A program made the translations under genes and the position numbers. Below are positions 27,182-36,340 of a DNA stretch of 64,000 nucleotides, piece by piece (the stretch's first letter is position 1; every line of letters starts with the position of its first letter). This stretch comes from Pseudomaricurvus alkylphenolicus. GTDB taxonomy: Bacteria > Pseudomonadota > Gammaproteobacteria > Pseudomonadales > Cellvibrionaceae. The stretch covers positions 248,001 to 312,000 of the forward strand of contig NZ_JAAQPI010000004.1 of NCBI RefSeq assembly GCF_011683955.1, given 5' to 3'. A model generated the notes under the pieces. The model ran no database searches. It was not told where the DNA came from and saw only the letters and a program-made list of their open reading frames with translations.

Positions 27182-27838
27182 TCAATGAGATTGATGGCTG
27201 ATTCCGCGGACGACGACATCTGCCACGCTGGCGACTATTTCATGGTGTTGTTCGTCATTCGCTGTTGAAAGCAAATCGATTTTAGTGGAAAGGGGTTTCA
27301 GACAAAGCGCCGCACCACCACCGTGAGCGATCATCAAAAAGACGAGCGAAGCGGAGACGGGGCGAAATTCACCTGCCGCCACGCCTTCGTCAATAATCTC
27401 TTGCAAACGAGTGCGCATGTTTTCATGAGCTGGCGTGGCAAGGATATAATCCAGCCGCTCTGAATCCCGTGAACCTTCGCTGTTAATAAGTTGCAGAATC
27501 GCCGGAAATTCCCACAATGAAAGCAGCAAATGCGAGGACGCGATACGAAGCTTCTCTGCCGCCGTGTCTACATCGCTCAAGTCACCAATATTGTCGGCCA
27601 AGCGCTCCATGCCCTGATCCACCGCGGCCCTCCAGAGCGCCTCCTTAGTACCAAAGCGGGCCGGTATCAGCCCATGGCTGATGCCTATACGCGCCGCCAG
27701 CACTCGCATCGACATGCCGTCGTAGCCCAGTTCAGCAAAGGCTGCCAGAGCCCCATCCAGTATCTCTTCGCGAGTACTGACGGATCGGTCATCACTTTTT
27801 GGGCGCCCACGTCGGCGGGGTTTAGTTGAGTGAGTCAT
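27182..27838 (-). CDS. TetR-family transcriptional regulator
   Basis: This protein has the TetR N-terminal DNA-binding domain: STREEILDGALAAFAELGYDGMSMRVLAARIGISHG in pattern, cut here by family convention around the helix-turn-helix, after a basic lead KPRRRGRPKSD. The start is placed at 27838, with GGAAAG just upstream, rather than at an ATG five codons earlier. The C-terminal ligand domain is typical in length. It is divergent from the monooxygenase operon, with a good sigma-70 type promoter between them, and upstream of the thiolase operon, so it could control either. Its ligand is unknown but likely an acyl-CoA or aromatic compound. Confidence 0.88.
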   Translation of the reverse strand: MTHSTKPRRRGRPKSDDRSVSTREEILDGALAAFAELGYDGMSMRVLAARIGISHGLIPARFGTKEALWRAAVDQGMERLADNIGDLSDVDTAAEKLRIASSHLLLSLWEFPAILQLINSEGSRDSERLDYILATPAHENMRTRLQEIIDEGVAAGEFRPVSASLVFLMIAHGGGAALCLKPLSTKIDLLSTANDEQHHEIVASVADVVVRGISHQSH

Positions 27839-27938
27839 ATTTCTTTCCAGCATAAGATAGCTGAATTTTAAGCCAAATACGCCTCATGATGAAGCATTGA
27901 AGGATCGGTTGGACTAACTTTCTTAAATAAATATACAG

Positions 27939-27968
27939 TTGACAAATTAAATTGGGCCACCCTAAACT
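27939..27968 (+). promoter_or_regulatory. Sigma-70-type promoter for the monooxygenase operon
   Basis: TTGACA (27939-27944) is a perfect -35 box, followed 18 bases later by TAAACT (27963-27968), a 4/6 match to the -10 box. The first gene of the operon starts 56 bases downstream. It lies in the TetR/monooxygenase divergent region. Confidence 0.5.
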
Positions 27969-28023
27969 GGGCAAGAAGTCGCCACACAATCCAAAAGATC
28001 CCTATTTTTCCAGGAGAACGGCT

Positions 28024-29166
28024 ATGTCCAACCCTTCCGACTACATTCCCAGCGAAGAAGAATTGATCCAACGCGCCACAGAACTACTACCAATGTTAAG
28101 AAATCGAGCAGATGAGATTGACGCTGCGGGTGAAGTGCCTGAAGACATTGTGCAAACGTTTCGCGATGCGGGCTTTTTCAAGATCGTACAGCCTAGAAAA
28201 TGGGGTGGATATGAGTACAGCCCGCTCACCTTTGTACGCGTACTGATGGAGTTGGCGCGCGGCAGTGGCAGCGCGGCCTGGGTAATGATGGTGTTGGGAT
28301 CACACCAATACATCGTTGGTATCATGAGTGACGAAGCCGGTGACACTGTTTGGGGTGAAGACAACAATATCCTGTTGTCCTCCTCTTACGCGCCAGCGGG
28401 TAAGGCCACGCCAACTGAAGGCGGCTACTTGCTCAACGGCACCTGGCCGACCTCCAGCGGTTGTGCGCATGCCCAGTGGGCCATTGTGGGAGCCATGACC
28501 GAAAACGAATTTGGAGAGATGGAGCAAATGGCCTTTATTGCACCTCGGTCTGGCTGGAGTAGCCTTAACGACTGGGATGTATTCGGGTTGCAGGGTACGG
28601 GTTCGAATAATATCAAACTGGAGAATGCGTTCGTCCCTGATCATTTGGTAACGCCGCTGTTTCGCAATACATTTGACGCACGCAGCAAAGTGTACCGTTA
28701 CCCATTCCCGTTGTTGGCCATGGGAATCATTTCAGCCTCTTTGATCGGTTTTGGCCAAGGGGCGATCGATGTATTTGGTGAGCAGATCAAAGGTAAAAAA
28801 CGTACTGGCAGCAAAGATCTCTTGAGTGAAGACCCCTTTGTTCAAGCCGCGGTGGCGAATGCTCAGGCCATAGTGAACAATACCAGGGCCAAGCTGGAGT
28901 GGTGTTATCTTGAAGCAGAGCGCTTCCTCTTTAACGATCTCGAAGTGCCCCCTTCAACCATGACTCAGTTTGTTGAGATCTCGCGAACAGGTGAGCAGAT
29001 ACAGGAGGCTGTCCTGACTCTGTATAACGTCATGAGTCCATCTGTTGCTTATCGCTCTAACCCGATGCAGCGCTACTTGCGCGACATTATGGTGGGCAGC
29101 GCTCATCCGACACAGCGTTTTCTGACCGATCACGCCCGCACTTTGGGCACTACCAAACTCGCGTAA
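28024..29166 (+). CDS. Acyl-CoA-dehydrogenase-fold flavin monooxygenase (HsaA/HpaB-C2-like)
   Basis: Group D flavin monooxygenases have the acyl-CoA dehydrogenase fold and use reduced flavin from a partner reductase to hydroxylate phenols. The 380 residues begin at the ATG at 28024 after AGGAGA. The pattern DAGFFKIVQPRKWGGYEYSP, then GSGSAAWVMMVLGSHQ and later HPTQRFLTDHARTL agree with HsaA-like oxygenases rather than with true acyl-CoA dehydrogenases, which have a catalytic Glu not seen here. A flavin reductase gene lies in the same operon at 31824, which supports a two-component hydroxylase. The substrate is unknown; a catechol product could feed an extradiol dioxygenase. Confidence 0.82.
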   Translation: MSNPSDYIPSEEELIQRATELLPMLRNRADEIDAAGEVPEDIVQTFRDAGFFKIVQPRKWGGYEYSPLTFVRVLMELARGSGSAAWVMMVLGSHQYIVGIMSDEAGDTVWGEDNNILLSSSYAPAGKATPTEGGYLLNGTWPTSSGCAHAQWAIVGAMTENEFGEMEQMAFIAPRSGWSSLNDWDVFGLQGTGSNNIKLENAFVPDHLVTPLFRNTFDARSKVYRYPFPLLAMGIISASLIGFGQGAIDVFGEQIKGKKRTGSKDLLSEDPFVQAAVANAQAIVNNTRAKLEWCYLEAERFLFNDLEVPPSTMTQFVEISRTGEQIQEAVLTLYNVMSPSVAYRSNPMQRYLRDIMVGSAHPTQRFLTDHARTLGTTKLA

Positions 29167-29191
29167 CGCCAGACAAGAAGCGGAGAGCACG

Positions 29192-30292
29192 ATGCTGACC
29201 AAATACGATGACTATCCCGTGCATCAGACGGCGGACCCTATTGCCTACGCGGGTACAGACAGAAACTTCTATGACCGCTACTGGTTTAACGGTTACAGCC
29301 GCGATGGCAGCATCTTTTTTGCCTGTGCGTTGGGAGTTTACCCGAACTTAAATATCATGGACGGCGCCTTCAGCGTATTGATTGACGGAGTCCAGCACAA
29401 TCTTCGAGTGTCGCGGCATCTCAATATGGAACGGATGCATACTTGCATTGGTCCTTTGGGTGTGGAAGTGCTGGAACCACTTCAGAAGCTGCGAATTGTG
29501 GTTGATGAAAACGAACACGGTATAAGCGCCGATTTGACGTTCACGGGCAGAGTCCCGGTTGAAGAGGAACCCCGTTTTACCAAACGGCAAGGGCCCAGAA
29601 CGCTTTACGACTACACGAGGCTGACCCAAAACGGTGATTACGAAGGCTGGATCGAGGTGCAAGGGACTCGGTACGAATTACAAGGGATGACGGTTCGTGG
29701 CACCAGGGACCGTTCTTGGGGGGTACGTTACATCGTGGGCATGCCTGATCCTCAAAAAGTGCCGCCGCACGTTGATCCTCAAAGCTTCTGGCTTTGGGCG
29801 CCGCTGAATTTTGATGATAGCTGGGTGTTGCTATCGGACAGCCAGGACAGCTCGGGCGAATCCTGGAACTGGGCGGCGGTCATCGGTGGGCTTGGCGAGA
29901 GTGAGGCTTGCAAGATGAACGAACTGTCGTGGGATCTGGAATTCGAACCCGGCTTGCGACATTTACGCCACGCCAAAGCGGTCATGAAGGACAGCGCAGG
30001 TCAGAACATCGCAATAGAGTTCGATCTAAAGCAGAAATTCTACATGTCAGGTTTAGGGTATCTTCACCCCGAATGGGGTCATGGTATGAACAAAGGCGAG
30101 TTGGCGGTGGGATATGACCGCCTGGAAGTTGACCAGATATCAACGTCCAAACCGCCGTTTTACCTCCATGTTCAGCAGTTTGCTCAAGTCAGAATGAGCT
30201 TACCCGATGGAGCTACTAAAACAGGGAGTGGCGTTTTGGAGCAGGCGATCCTTGGACCTCACGCCCCGACGGGCTTGAAAGGCCTGTACTGA
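29192..30292 (+). CDS. Uncharacterised beta-rich protein next to a phosphotransferase (CrtC/DUF7064-7065-like)
   Basis: I do not recognise a defined function. The 366-residue sequence is rich in short beta-strands and aromatic residues, begins YDDYPVHQTADPIAYAG, and contains WVLLSDSQDSSGESWNWAAV and repeated Trp/Tyr-Gly patterns that recall the paired lipocalin-like halves of the CrtC/AttH group. There is no signal peptide or membrane helix. GGAGAG precedes the ATG. It lies between the monooxygenase and the phosphotransferase with small gaps, and I recall that such proteins are often near APH-type kinases in aromatic or terpene degraders. A substrate-binding or hydratase role is possible but unproven. 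Confidence 0.6.
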   Translation: MLTKYDDYPVHQTADPIAYAGTDRNFYDRYWFNGYSRDGSIFFACALGVYPNLNIMDGAFSVLIDGVQHNLRVSRHLNMERMHTCIGPLGVEVLEPLQKLRIVVDENEHGISADLTFTGRVPVEEEPRFTKRQGPRTLYDYTRLTQNGDYEGWIEVQGTRYELQGMTVRGTRDRSWGVRYIVGMPDPQKVPPHVDPQSFWLWAPLNFDDSWVLLSDSQDSSGESWNWAAVIGGLGESEACKMNELSWDLEFEPGLRHLRHAKAVMKDSAGQNIAIEFDLKQKFYMSGLGYLHPEWGHGMNKGELAVGYDRLEVDQISTSKPPFYLHVQQFAQVRMSLPDGATKTGSGVLEQAILGPHAPTGLKGLY

Positions 30293-30319
30293 CAGTCTAA
30301 TCACGCAGGGATATATATT

Positions 30320-31360
30320 GTGAGCACACTTGAACAACAATTTGCACAATACCTCCAGCACAGAATGCCCGATGCGAAGAACATTGAGGTAACCCTGACC
30401 GGACAAATCTTCGGTGGAGCGAGCCGGCAAACCTACCGCCTGAAAGTATCTTGGTCTGCCAATGGGGTAGAACAACAGCGGGGCATGATTCTGCGCCGCG
30501 AAGCCGAGTCAGGTCTAATTGACACCGAAGGTGAAACTGAATTCAGGGCCTTCGAAGCCATTCATGGAAAAGGCATACCCGTTCCCGAGGCGCTCTATCT
30601 GGAAAACGACAGTCACTGGCTGGGCCGTCCTTTTATTGTCACTTCAGAAATTACCAAAAGCCGGGCCAGCAACCCTATGACGGATGACCCATACGGCGTC
30701 GTTCGGGAGAAGGTAGGTGAACAGTTTTTTGACTACCTCGGTAAGCTTGCCACCTTCGATCCGGAGGAATTGGGTTTAACACGGATATTGGAGCCAGTAA
30801 CGCCAGAGCGGTGTTGGGAAGTAGAACTGAAGAAATGGGAAACAGTAATTAACCAGTTTCCGACTCCTGAACCCATTGCTCAAACCGCGATACGCTGGCT
30901 GCGTGCCAATCCTCCACGGCCACCAGAGCAGGTTCGAGTGGTGCATGGTGATTTTCGAACCGGTAACGTGATGGCTACGAAGGAAGGGGAAATCACGGCA
31001 GTGCTGGATTGGGAGATGGCGCATATCGGTGACCCGTTAGAGGATCTCGCCTGGGCCATTGACCCCATGTGGGGGTATAAACAACCGAATCGGGTTGGAG
31101 GTATGATACCTCGCAACGAGGCTCTACGGATCTATCAATCTCGCAGCGGTGTCGCCATCGATCACACAGATCTGGCCTGGTGGGAGATGTTCAGTCATGT
31201 GAAGGGTCTAGCGATCTGGGGCTCAGCTGCCAAAGAATTTCAGCTGGGGAACAACAATGATCCTATCATGTTGGTAGCCGGCCTGGCCCCCTTTACCACC
31301 CATGAACATATTCTAGCAAAAAAACTGCTCACACAAAGAGAGGCTCGCGGTGCGCATTGA
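30320..31360 (+). CDS. APH/ACAD10-type phosphotransferase
   Basis: This 346-residue kinase-fold protein shows the catalytic Brenner motif VVHGDFRTGNVMA and the metal-binding VLDWEMAHIGDP. Relatives of the ACAD10/LvaA type phosphorylate the hydroxyl of 4-hydroxyacyl-CoA so that it can be moved or eliminated in beta-oxidation; others act on antibiotics. A catabolic role is far more likely here, given the operon. The start is a GTG at 30320. Its stop overlaps the start of the next small gene by eleven bases, as in kinase-partner pairs, which suggests the two proteins act together. Confidence 0.82.
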   Translation: MSTLEQQFAQYLQHRMPDAKNIEVTLTGQIFGGASRQTYRLKVSWSANGVEQQRGMILRREAESGLIDTEGETEFRAFEAIHGKGIPVPEALYLENDSHWLGRPFIVTSEITKSRASNPMTDDPYGVVREKVGEQFFDYLGKLATFDPEELGLTRILEPVTPERCWEVELKKWETVINQFPTPEPIAQTAIRWLRANPPRPPEQVRVVHGDFRTGNVMATKEGEITAVLDWEMAHIGDPLEDLAWAIDPMWGYKQPNRVGGMIPRNEALRIYQSRSGVAIDHTDLAWWEMFSHVKGLAIWGSAAKEFQLGNNNDPIMLVAGLAPFTTHEHILAKKLLTQREARGAH

Positions 31361-31799
31361 TAATGAGATCATACTCAAGAACTTAAAGCGAGTCCTGCAT
31401 ACCAAAGTCGTCCCCGCCGTTGGAGACACCTATGTCAGAAGCGGGGCAGGTGTGGTAGGTATGTGTTGCGATCTGCTGGCTCAGCAAGCCGATGACGCTG
31501 CAGATATCGTTTACGAAGACAACCGAGGTATGCAAGGACTCTTTCTTAAAGCACTCAGCGTTGTAAGCTGTAACGATCTGCGTCAACAGTTGGAAGACGC
31601 CGGTACTTGGCAATCGCCTTCGATAAGGATTCCGGACTTGACAGCGCTCAATGCCAAATTGGCAGAACTTCTGATTGAATTGCAAATTTGGCTGGAATCC
31701 AACGAGGCTTCAGGTGCGAGCTCTTTAGAGTTTGAGATTCTCGAACAACTGGAAAGAAACGCCAAGCGTCGACTGCTGATTTTGGGCGCGCTGGGTTAA
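31350..31799 (+). CDS. Small helical protein coupled to the phosphotransferase (LvaB/DUF6285-like?)
   Basis: This 149-residue protein starts at a GTG at 31350 with GAGAGG upstream and overlaps the end of the phosphotransferase gene. The predicted fold is helical: ILKNLKRVLHTKVVPAV, then VGMCCDLLAQQADDAADIV and a C-terminal EILEQLERNAKRRLLI. The layout resembles LvaB, a roughly 12-kDa protein that is required by the LvaA kinase of levulinate breakdown and also follows its kinase gene; LvaB is shorter. The resemblance is in context and pattern, not in a clear alignment. It may stabilise the kinase. Confidence 0.5.
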   Translation: MRIDNEIILKNLKRVLHTKVVPAVGDTYVRSGAGVVGMCCDLLAQQADDAADIVYEDNRGMQGLFLKALSVVSCNDLRQQLEDAGTWQSPSIRIPDLTALNAKLAELLIELQIWLESNEASGASSLEFEILEQLERNAKRRLLILGALG

Positions 31800-31823
31800 T
31801 TGAATAATTATTAGGAGAAGTCC

Positions 31824-32303
31824 ATGTCTATTGACACACGTTCATTGCGCGATGCGCTTGGGAAGTTTGCCACAGGTGTCTGCGTGATCACCAGCGAGAT
31901 AGCGGACGCTTCCCCCATCGGCATGACCATCAACTCTTTCGCCTCGCTATCTCTGGACCCACCACTGGTGATTTGGAGTATCGCAAAGACCTCGGATTGT
32001 TTTAATCACTTTGAGTCGACAGAGCGATACGCCGTCAATATTTTGAAAGAAGATCAACAGGCGTTGTCCGGACGCTATTCACGCCGAGGTGACCACAATC
32101 TGAAGGAAGGCGACTGGACGAGAGGCAACACCGATTGCCCGGTTCTCAGAGAATCATTAGCGTGTTTTGAATGCGAGATATTTGAAAGACTCGATGGTGG
32201 GGATCACGTTATCCTTGTGGGTCGGGTTCTTGAGGCCAATCATGAGGCGGACGAAAAGCCTCTGCTGTTTTTTGCTGGCCAATACCGATCAATAGCTGAT
32301 TAA
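31824..32303 (+). CDS. Flavin reductase (HpaC/HsaB-like)
   Basis: This 159-residue protein matches the short flavin reductases that supply reduced FMN or FAD to two-component monooxygenases: LRDALGKFATGVCVIT at the start, MTINSFASLSLDPPLV with the flavin-binding Ser region, and DHVILVGRVLEA near the end. TTAGGAGAAG precedes the ATG. It lies in the same operon as the HsaA-like oxygenase at 28024, although three genes separate them, so it is its likely partner. It uses NAD(P)H. Confidence 0.88.
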   Translation: MSIDTRSLRDALGKFATGVCVITSEIADASPIGMTINSFASLSLDPPLVIWSIAKTSDCFNHFESTERYAVNILKEDQQALSGRYSRRGDHNLKEGDWTRGNTDCPVLRESLACFECEIFERLDGGDHVILVGRVLEANHEADEKPLLFFAGQYRSIAD

Positions 32304-32321
32304 ACTTCCGAGAGAAAATCT

Positions 32322-32912
32322 ATGAAACTCTACTATACCCCAGGTGGTTGTTCGTTGGTTCCGCATATAATTGCAAGAGAAGCGGATTTGGATATTGAAC
32401 TAATCAAAGTGGACGTCAAAACCCACAGGGTAGAAGATGGCACCGACTACTTTCGAATAACTAAGCTGGGACTGGTGCCTTTATTGATTCTCGACGATGA
32501 ATCTCGCCTATCCGAAGTGCAAGTGGTCGCACAATATCTCGCCGACCAACGACCTCAATCCGAGTTGGCACCCCTAGAAGGCACGTTTACCCGATATCAG
32601 CATCAGCAGTGGTTGAGTTTTATCAGCACTGAAATTCACAAGAGCTTTCGTCCATTGATTCGTAGTTCGGATACAGCGACAATCTCTGAAACCAAAGATA
32701 GGTTAATGAATCGTCTGGGATACATTTCTGATATGTTAAAAAGCGATTATTTGATGGGAGAAACCTTTTCAGCAGCTGATGCCTATTTATTCGTCACATT
32801 GTTATGGGCGAAACACCTACAGTTGAGTATTCCTTCTAAGCTAGAGGTATTCTTCGAAAGAATTGCAGCTCGGCCGGCTGTACAAACGGCGCTGAGTGTG
32901 GAGGGATTATAG
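32322..32912 (+). CDS. Glutathione S-transferase, beta class
   Basis: The N-terminal thioredoxin-like domain reads MKLYYTPGGCSLVPHIIARE, with the beta-class cysteine at position 10. The pattern then follows bacterial BphK/GstA enzymes: a cis-Pro in GLVPLLILDD, SEVQVVAQYLADQ, and a C-terminal helical domain. At 196 residues it is close to the usual 200. Genes of this class often sit in aromatic-degradation operons, where they remove reactive or halogenated intermediates. It is the last gene of the monooxygenase operon, 18 bases after the flavin reductase. Confidence 0.88.
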   Translation: MKLYYTPGGCSLVPHIIAREADLDIELIKVDVKTHRVEDGTDYFRITKLGLVPLLILDDESRLSEVQVVAQYLADQRPQSELAPLEGTFTRYQHQQWLSFISTEIHKSFRPLIRSSDTATISETKDRLMNRLGYISDMLKSDYLMGETFSAADAYLFVTLLWAKHLQLSIPSKLEVFFERIAARPAVQTALSVEGL

Positions 32913-33552
32913 AAATTGTGAAGTTCATGTGTGGTAGTTTCTGGTATATTCGTTTCCTTGGCTTTGAACAAATTAGATTTTTGTATCTCCAACCAAAACA
33001 ACTTGAGTTGTTGGTATGCTATCGGTTTTTGGTCAAAAAAATGAATAGATCCAACAGAACTCTCTACTAAACTTAAGTTCTCCGTTGTCATCGATCGATT
33101 TCCCAGTTAACAATATGTAAACGTTTGGATTACATAGACTACAGATTTCCAACATCACCCAAATCTAGCTGATCAGTTCCAAATAAAGTTAGTATTCTTT
33201 GGTCGTCACAATGGGAATTTTCAGAAAAGAGCAATAACTGACAGTTGAAACTTGGAGCACCGGGAATTCGACGGAGTGAATTCCCTTGATCACACGACAA
33301 CAGTTGATGCTTGTAGAACTGACCTTCCGCAGAGACTCCAACTCCCGACATTCATACGTCCAAGTAGTATCAACTCTATGACTGCTTTGGCTCGGACTCC
33401 CTCCATAAAGAATTCACAGGCAGAGTAACAGTGCAATGTCCGGAATTGGCTGAAACCTGCATTAGATCAGAACTTCCGCTATTACCAAATCACCCAAGAA
33501 TCAATAGTTCAAGGACCACCAGCCGAAAAAATCGTTGAACACAAGCCCAGCA
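32913..33552. other. Intergenic region, no supported gene
   Basis: About 640 AT-rich bases between two convergent units. A minus-strand frame at 33139-33351 contains GNSLRRIPGAPSFNCQLL and LTLFGTD, which faintly recall the C-terminal domain of FAD-dependent aromatic hydroxylases, but it is short and has no partner pieces. Otherwise nothing is recognised. Confidence 0.35.
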
Positions 33553-34521
33553 TCAAGAACTTGTTTTTTGTTCAACCAACTCTTGTCGGACAAACTCGAT
33601 AACACCGTCCTTCACCGCTGTAGAACTGGAATGCATATGCAGGTAAGGAGAACAGCAGAGGGTAATGCTGCGCATTATGCGATAGTTATCGATACGGTAG
33701 TAGTGCAGGTTCCCTTCCGGGTCGAGATCATTGATTGTTTGCCGAGGCAGAATAGAACAGCAAAAACCAGAAGCGACCAGTTTGAAGATCAGATCCACCG
33801 AATCGCTGTGCCCGATATAGTTCATCTCAACGCCGCCGGCGCTGGCGATCCAGTCCAGGTTGCGGGTAATGGCGTGATTGATCGGTGGCACCACCAGCCG
33901 AACTTGTTTCAGCGCTTCAATCGGTATCGAACTGACTCCCGGTTGTTTCTGGTCGGTTAACGCTTCGGAAGAAACGAACAGAATTTCCTCCTCAAACAAC
34001 GGGTGGTGTTCCAGGGCACTGGCGGTAAACAGGCTTTCCATATGAACTTTTTCATCATCCTTATAGATAGACACGTCTTTGTGCACAACCGCCATGTCAA
34101 TATTCGAGTTGGAAAGTGACTTAAACAGCTCTTCGGTATTGCCGGAGCGAAAGTCCAGCTTTATGCCCGGATAACGACCCACGACTTGCTGCATGATACC
34201 GGCGCCGATAATGCCGGCCAGGCTGTGTTGGCAGCCCACCGCAACATTGCCGACCGGTTGACCGGTGCTCTCTTTCACGTCCTCCAGTACGGCGTTGGCC
34301 GACTTAACGATCACCTTGGCATGTGCATAGACCTTTTGACCGGCGTCAGTCAAGGTGACACCCTTGTGCGAGCGAACAAACAGCTTAACACCGAGTTCAT
34401 CCTCCAGCGCCCCCAGACGATTGCTGAGCGCCGGCTGGGCAATGTAAATCTGTTCTGCCGCCCGACTGATACTGCCGGCTTCGGCGATGGCAATCAACGC
34501 GTTGAGGTGTTTGATATCCAT
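33553..34521 (-). CDS. LysR-type regulator at the end of the TRAP operon
   Basis: This 322-residue LysR protein has a clear N-terminal helix-turn-helix (LNALIAIAEAGSISRAAEQI, then YIAQPALSNRLGALEDELG) and the LFVRSHKGVTLTDAG wing. Its ATG at 34521 lies six bases after the TRAP large-permease stop, so it is probably co-transcribed with the transporter and regulates it or the linked CoA-transferase genes. The effector is unknown; a dicarboxylate or related acid would fit. Confidence 0.9.
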   Translation of the reverse strand: MDIKHLNALIAIAEAGSISRAAEQIYIAQPALSNRLGALEDELGVKLFVRSHKGVTLTDAGQKVYAHAKVIVKSANAVLEDVKESTGQPVGNVAVGCQHSLAGIIGAGIMQQVVGRYPGIKLDFRSGNTEELFKSLSNSNIDMAVVHKDVSIYKDDEKVHMESLFTASALEHHPLFEEEILFVSSEALTDQKQPGVSSIPIEALKQVRLVVPPINHAITRNLDWIASAGGVEMNYIGHSDSVDLIFKLVASGFCCSILPRQTINDLDPEGNLHYYRIDNYRIMRSITLCCSPYLHMHSSSTAVKDGVIEFVRQELVEQKTSS

Positions 34522-34527
34522 TCGTGA

Positions 34528-35817
34528 CTATCCCATCAGTTGCGGTAAAAACAGGGCGATTCCCGGGAACAATGCCAATATCACCAGTGACACCATCATC
34601 AGTAATACATAGGGCAAAGCACCGAGTACAACATCCGAGAACTCGGCTCCGGTAGCGCCTTTGATTACCATTAAATTTAGTCCAACCGGGGGGGATATTA
34701 AAGACATTTCCAGATTGATCACAAGCAGAATACCGTACCACATGCGGTCAATGCCGAGCATGTCCAACACTGGTAGCACCAGCGGTGTAGTGACCAGTGT
34801 GATAGAGGCCCCCTCTAAAAACATGCCGAGGATAAACAGGAAAAACATCAGACCGCATAAAAAACCGAGAGCGCTGAGTTCCATCTCCGCTACCCATTGC
34901 AGCATAAATTGAGGGGTTTCTGCCAGCACAATGACATGGCCAAAGACTGCCGCGCCGGCAATGACGGCGAACACCATGCCGGAGGTTTCCGCGGAGCGTT
35001 TAGCGGCGGCGTGGCAATCGGAGAGTCTAAAACTCTTATAGGCCAGAGTGGCGATACCCAACGCCAGTAACACACCGATGGCGCCGGCTTCCGACGGGGT
35101 GAAGACACCTCCGTAGAGTCCGGCAATAATCAGTACGGGAAGACCCGCCACTGAGAGCACCCGCCACTTGTTCGACCCGACAGCCTGGTTAAGATCTTTG
35201 CGCCCATACTCCTGATCGCATTGCTCTGAAGGACGATGTGCCAGGCGATCGTAGCTTGCAAATAGCGCTATCAACAGCAAAGCCGGACCCAAAGCGGCAA
35301 TAAACAGTCCGGAGATGGATACATCGGCGATAACGCCGTATACAATCAATGCAATCGAAGGCGGAATCAGAATACCCAATGTTCCGGAAGCCGCGACCAG
35401 TCCATAGGCAGAGCGTTTGGAATAACCGTGTTTGATCATCTGTGGGATTGATGTATCGCTCAGGGTCACCGCCGTCGCCACAGAAGAACCGGATACCGCC
35501 GAGAATACCGTGGCCACGCCAATGGTGGTAAAACCCACGCCGCTACGAACTCTGCCGAGCAAGCGGTTTACGCTGTTATAGACATCAGCCAGCGCATTCG
35601 TCTTCAGCAGAATTTGCGCCATCAGCGCAAACATGGGAATGGCGACAAATGCATAAGTATCCAGACGCGCAAAAATAATATCCGCCAAATGCTCCAAACC
35701 GACCCATCCCTCAATGGCCACCAGGGCCGCCATAGAGGATAAACAGAGCGCGACGAACACCGGCACCCCCAGGCACAGCAGGAGCAACAAAAAGGTTATT
35801 ACCAGTAATTCACCCAA
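34528..35817 (-). CDS. dctM: TRAP transporter large permease subunit (DctM)
   Basis: This 429-residue inner-membrane protein has about twelve to thirteen hydrophobic segments, the normal topology of DctM, which carries the organic-acid substrate with sodium. Motifs include AIPMFALMAQILLKT, SGSSVATAVTL and SLISPPVGLNLMVIKG. It overlaps the small subunit gene by eight bases and is followed directly by the LysR gene. Uptake of a carboxylate is the expected role. Confidence 0.93.
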   Translation of the reverse strand: MGELLVITFLLLLLCLGVPVFVALCLSSMAALVAIEGWVGLEHLADIIFARLDTYAFVAIPMFALMAQILLKTNALADVYNSVNRLLGRVRSGVGFTTIGVATVFSAVSGSSVATAVTLSDTSIPQMIKHGYSKRSAYGLVAASGTLGILIPPSIALIVYGVIADVSISGLFIAALGPALLLIALFASYDRLAHRPSEQCDQEYGRKDLNQAVGSNKWRVLSVAGLPVLIIAGLYGGVFTPSEAGAIGVLLALGIATLAYKSFRLSDCHAAAKRSAETSGMVFAVIAGAAVFGHVIVLAETPQFMLQWVAEMELSALGFLCGLMFFLFILGMFLEGASITLVTTPLVLPVLDMLGIDRMWYGILLVINLEMSLISPPVGLNLMVIKGATGAEFSDVVLGALPYVLLMMVSLVILALFPGIALFLPQLMG

Positions 35818-36340
35818 CGCTTTGTACCTCTTTATTATCAGGCTGAGACAAAAGATCCCGGAACAATGCCAGGCATGAAAGCGACATCAAGACGCCCCCC
35901 AAGGGCAGACTTAACTGGCTGACCCAGTCGGGTATTCCGAGCAGGCTGGGCGAGCGGATCTGGTATTCATAGAGAAACACCACCGATTGCCAGCCGGATA
36001 CCAAAATGGAAACGGATACGACCAAACCACACAACACAGAAAAGAGTACACACAAGCGTGCCCTTTTCGCCGCCATGCGATTAACCAGCAAGTCCACACT
36101 GACGTGCCCTTTTCGCTCGATCAGGTAGCTGGTCACCAACATCGATAACAGCGGAATAAAGGTAGAGATCAACTCGTCGATCCAGACAATAGGCAGCGCC
36201 AGCAGGTATCTGCTGAACACTCCTGATACGATCAATATCGCCATAACCACGATCAATAGCGCACTGAATTGAATGGCAAGCTCATTGAGTAATCGTACTG
36301 ACGATCGAAAGCGTCCTGGCAGAGGAAGTGCTTTATTCAT
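35810..36340 (-). CDS. dctQ: TRAP transporter small permease subunit (DctQ)
   Basis: This protein of 176 residues has four hydrophobic helices, with the family's WIDELISTFIPLL segment in the second. The start is placed at the ATG at 36340 because AGGAGG lies upstream within the end of the binding-protein gene; the longer frame to 36397 runs into that gene. It overlaps both neighbours by eight bases, which suggests coupled translation of the three TRAP subunits. Confidence 0.9.
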   Translation of the reverse strand: MNKALPLPGRFRSSVRLLNELAIQFSALLIVVMAILIVSGVFSRYLLALPIVWIDELISTFIPLLSMLVTSYLIERKGHVSVDLLVNRMAAKRARLCVLFSVLCGLVVSVSILVSGWQSVVFLYEYQIRSPSLLGIPDWVSQLSLPLGGVLMSLSCLALFRDLLSQPDNKEVQSVG

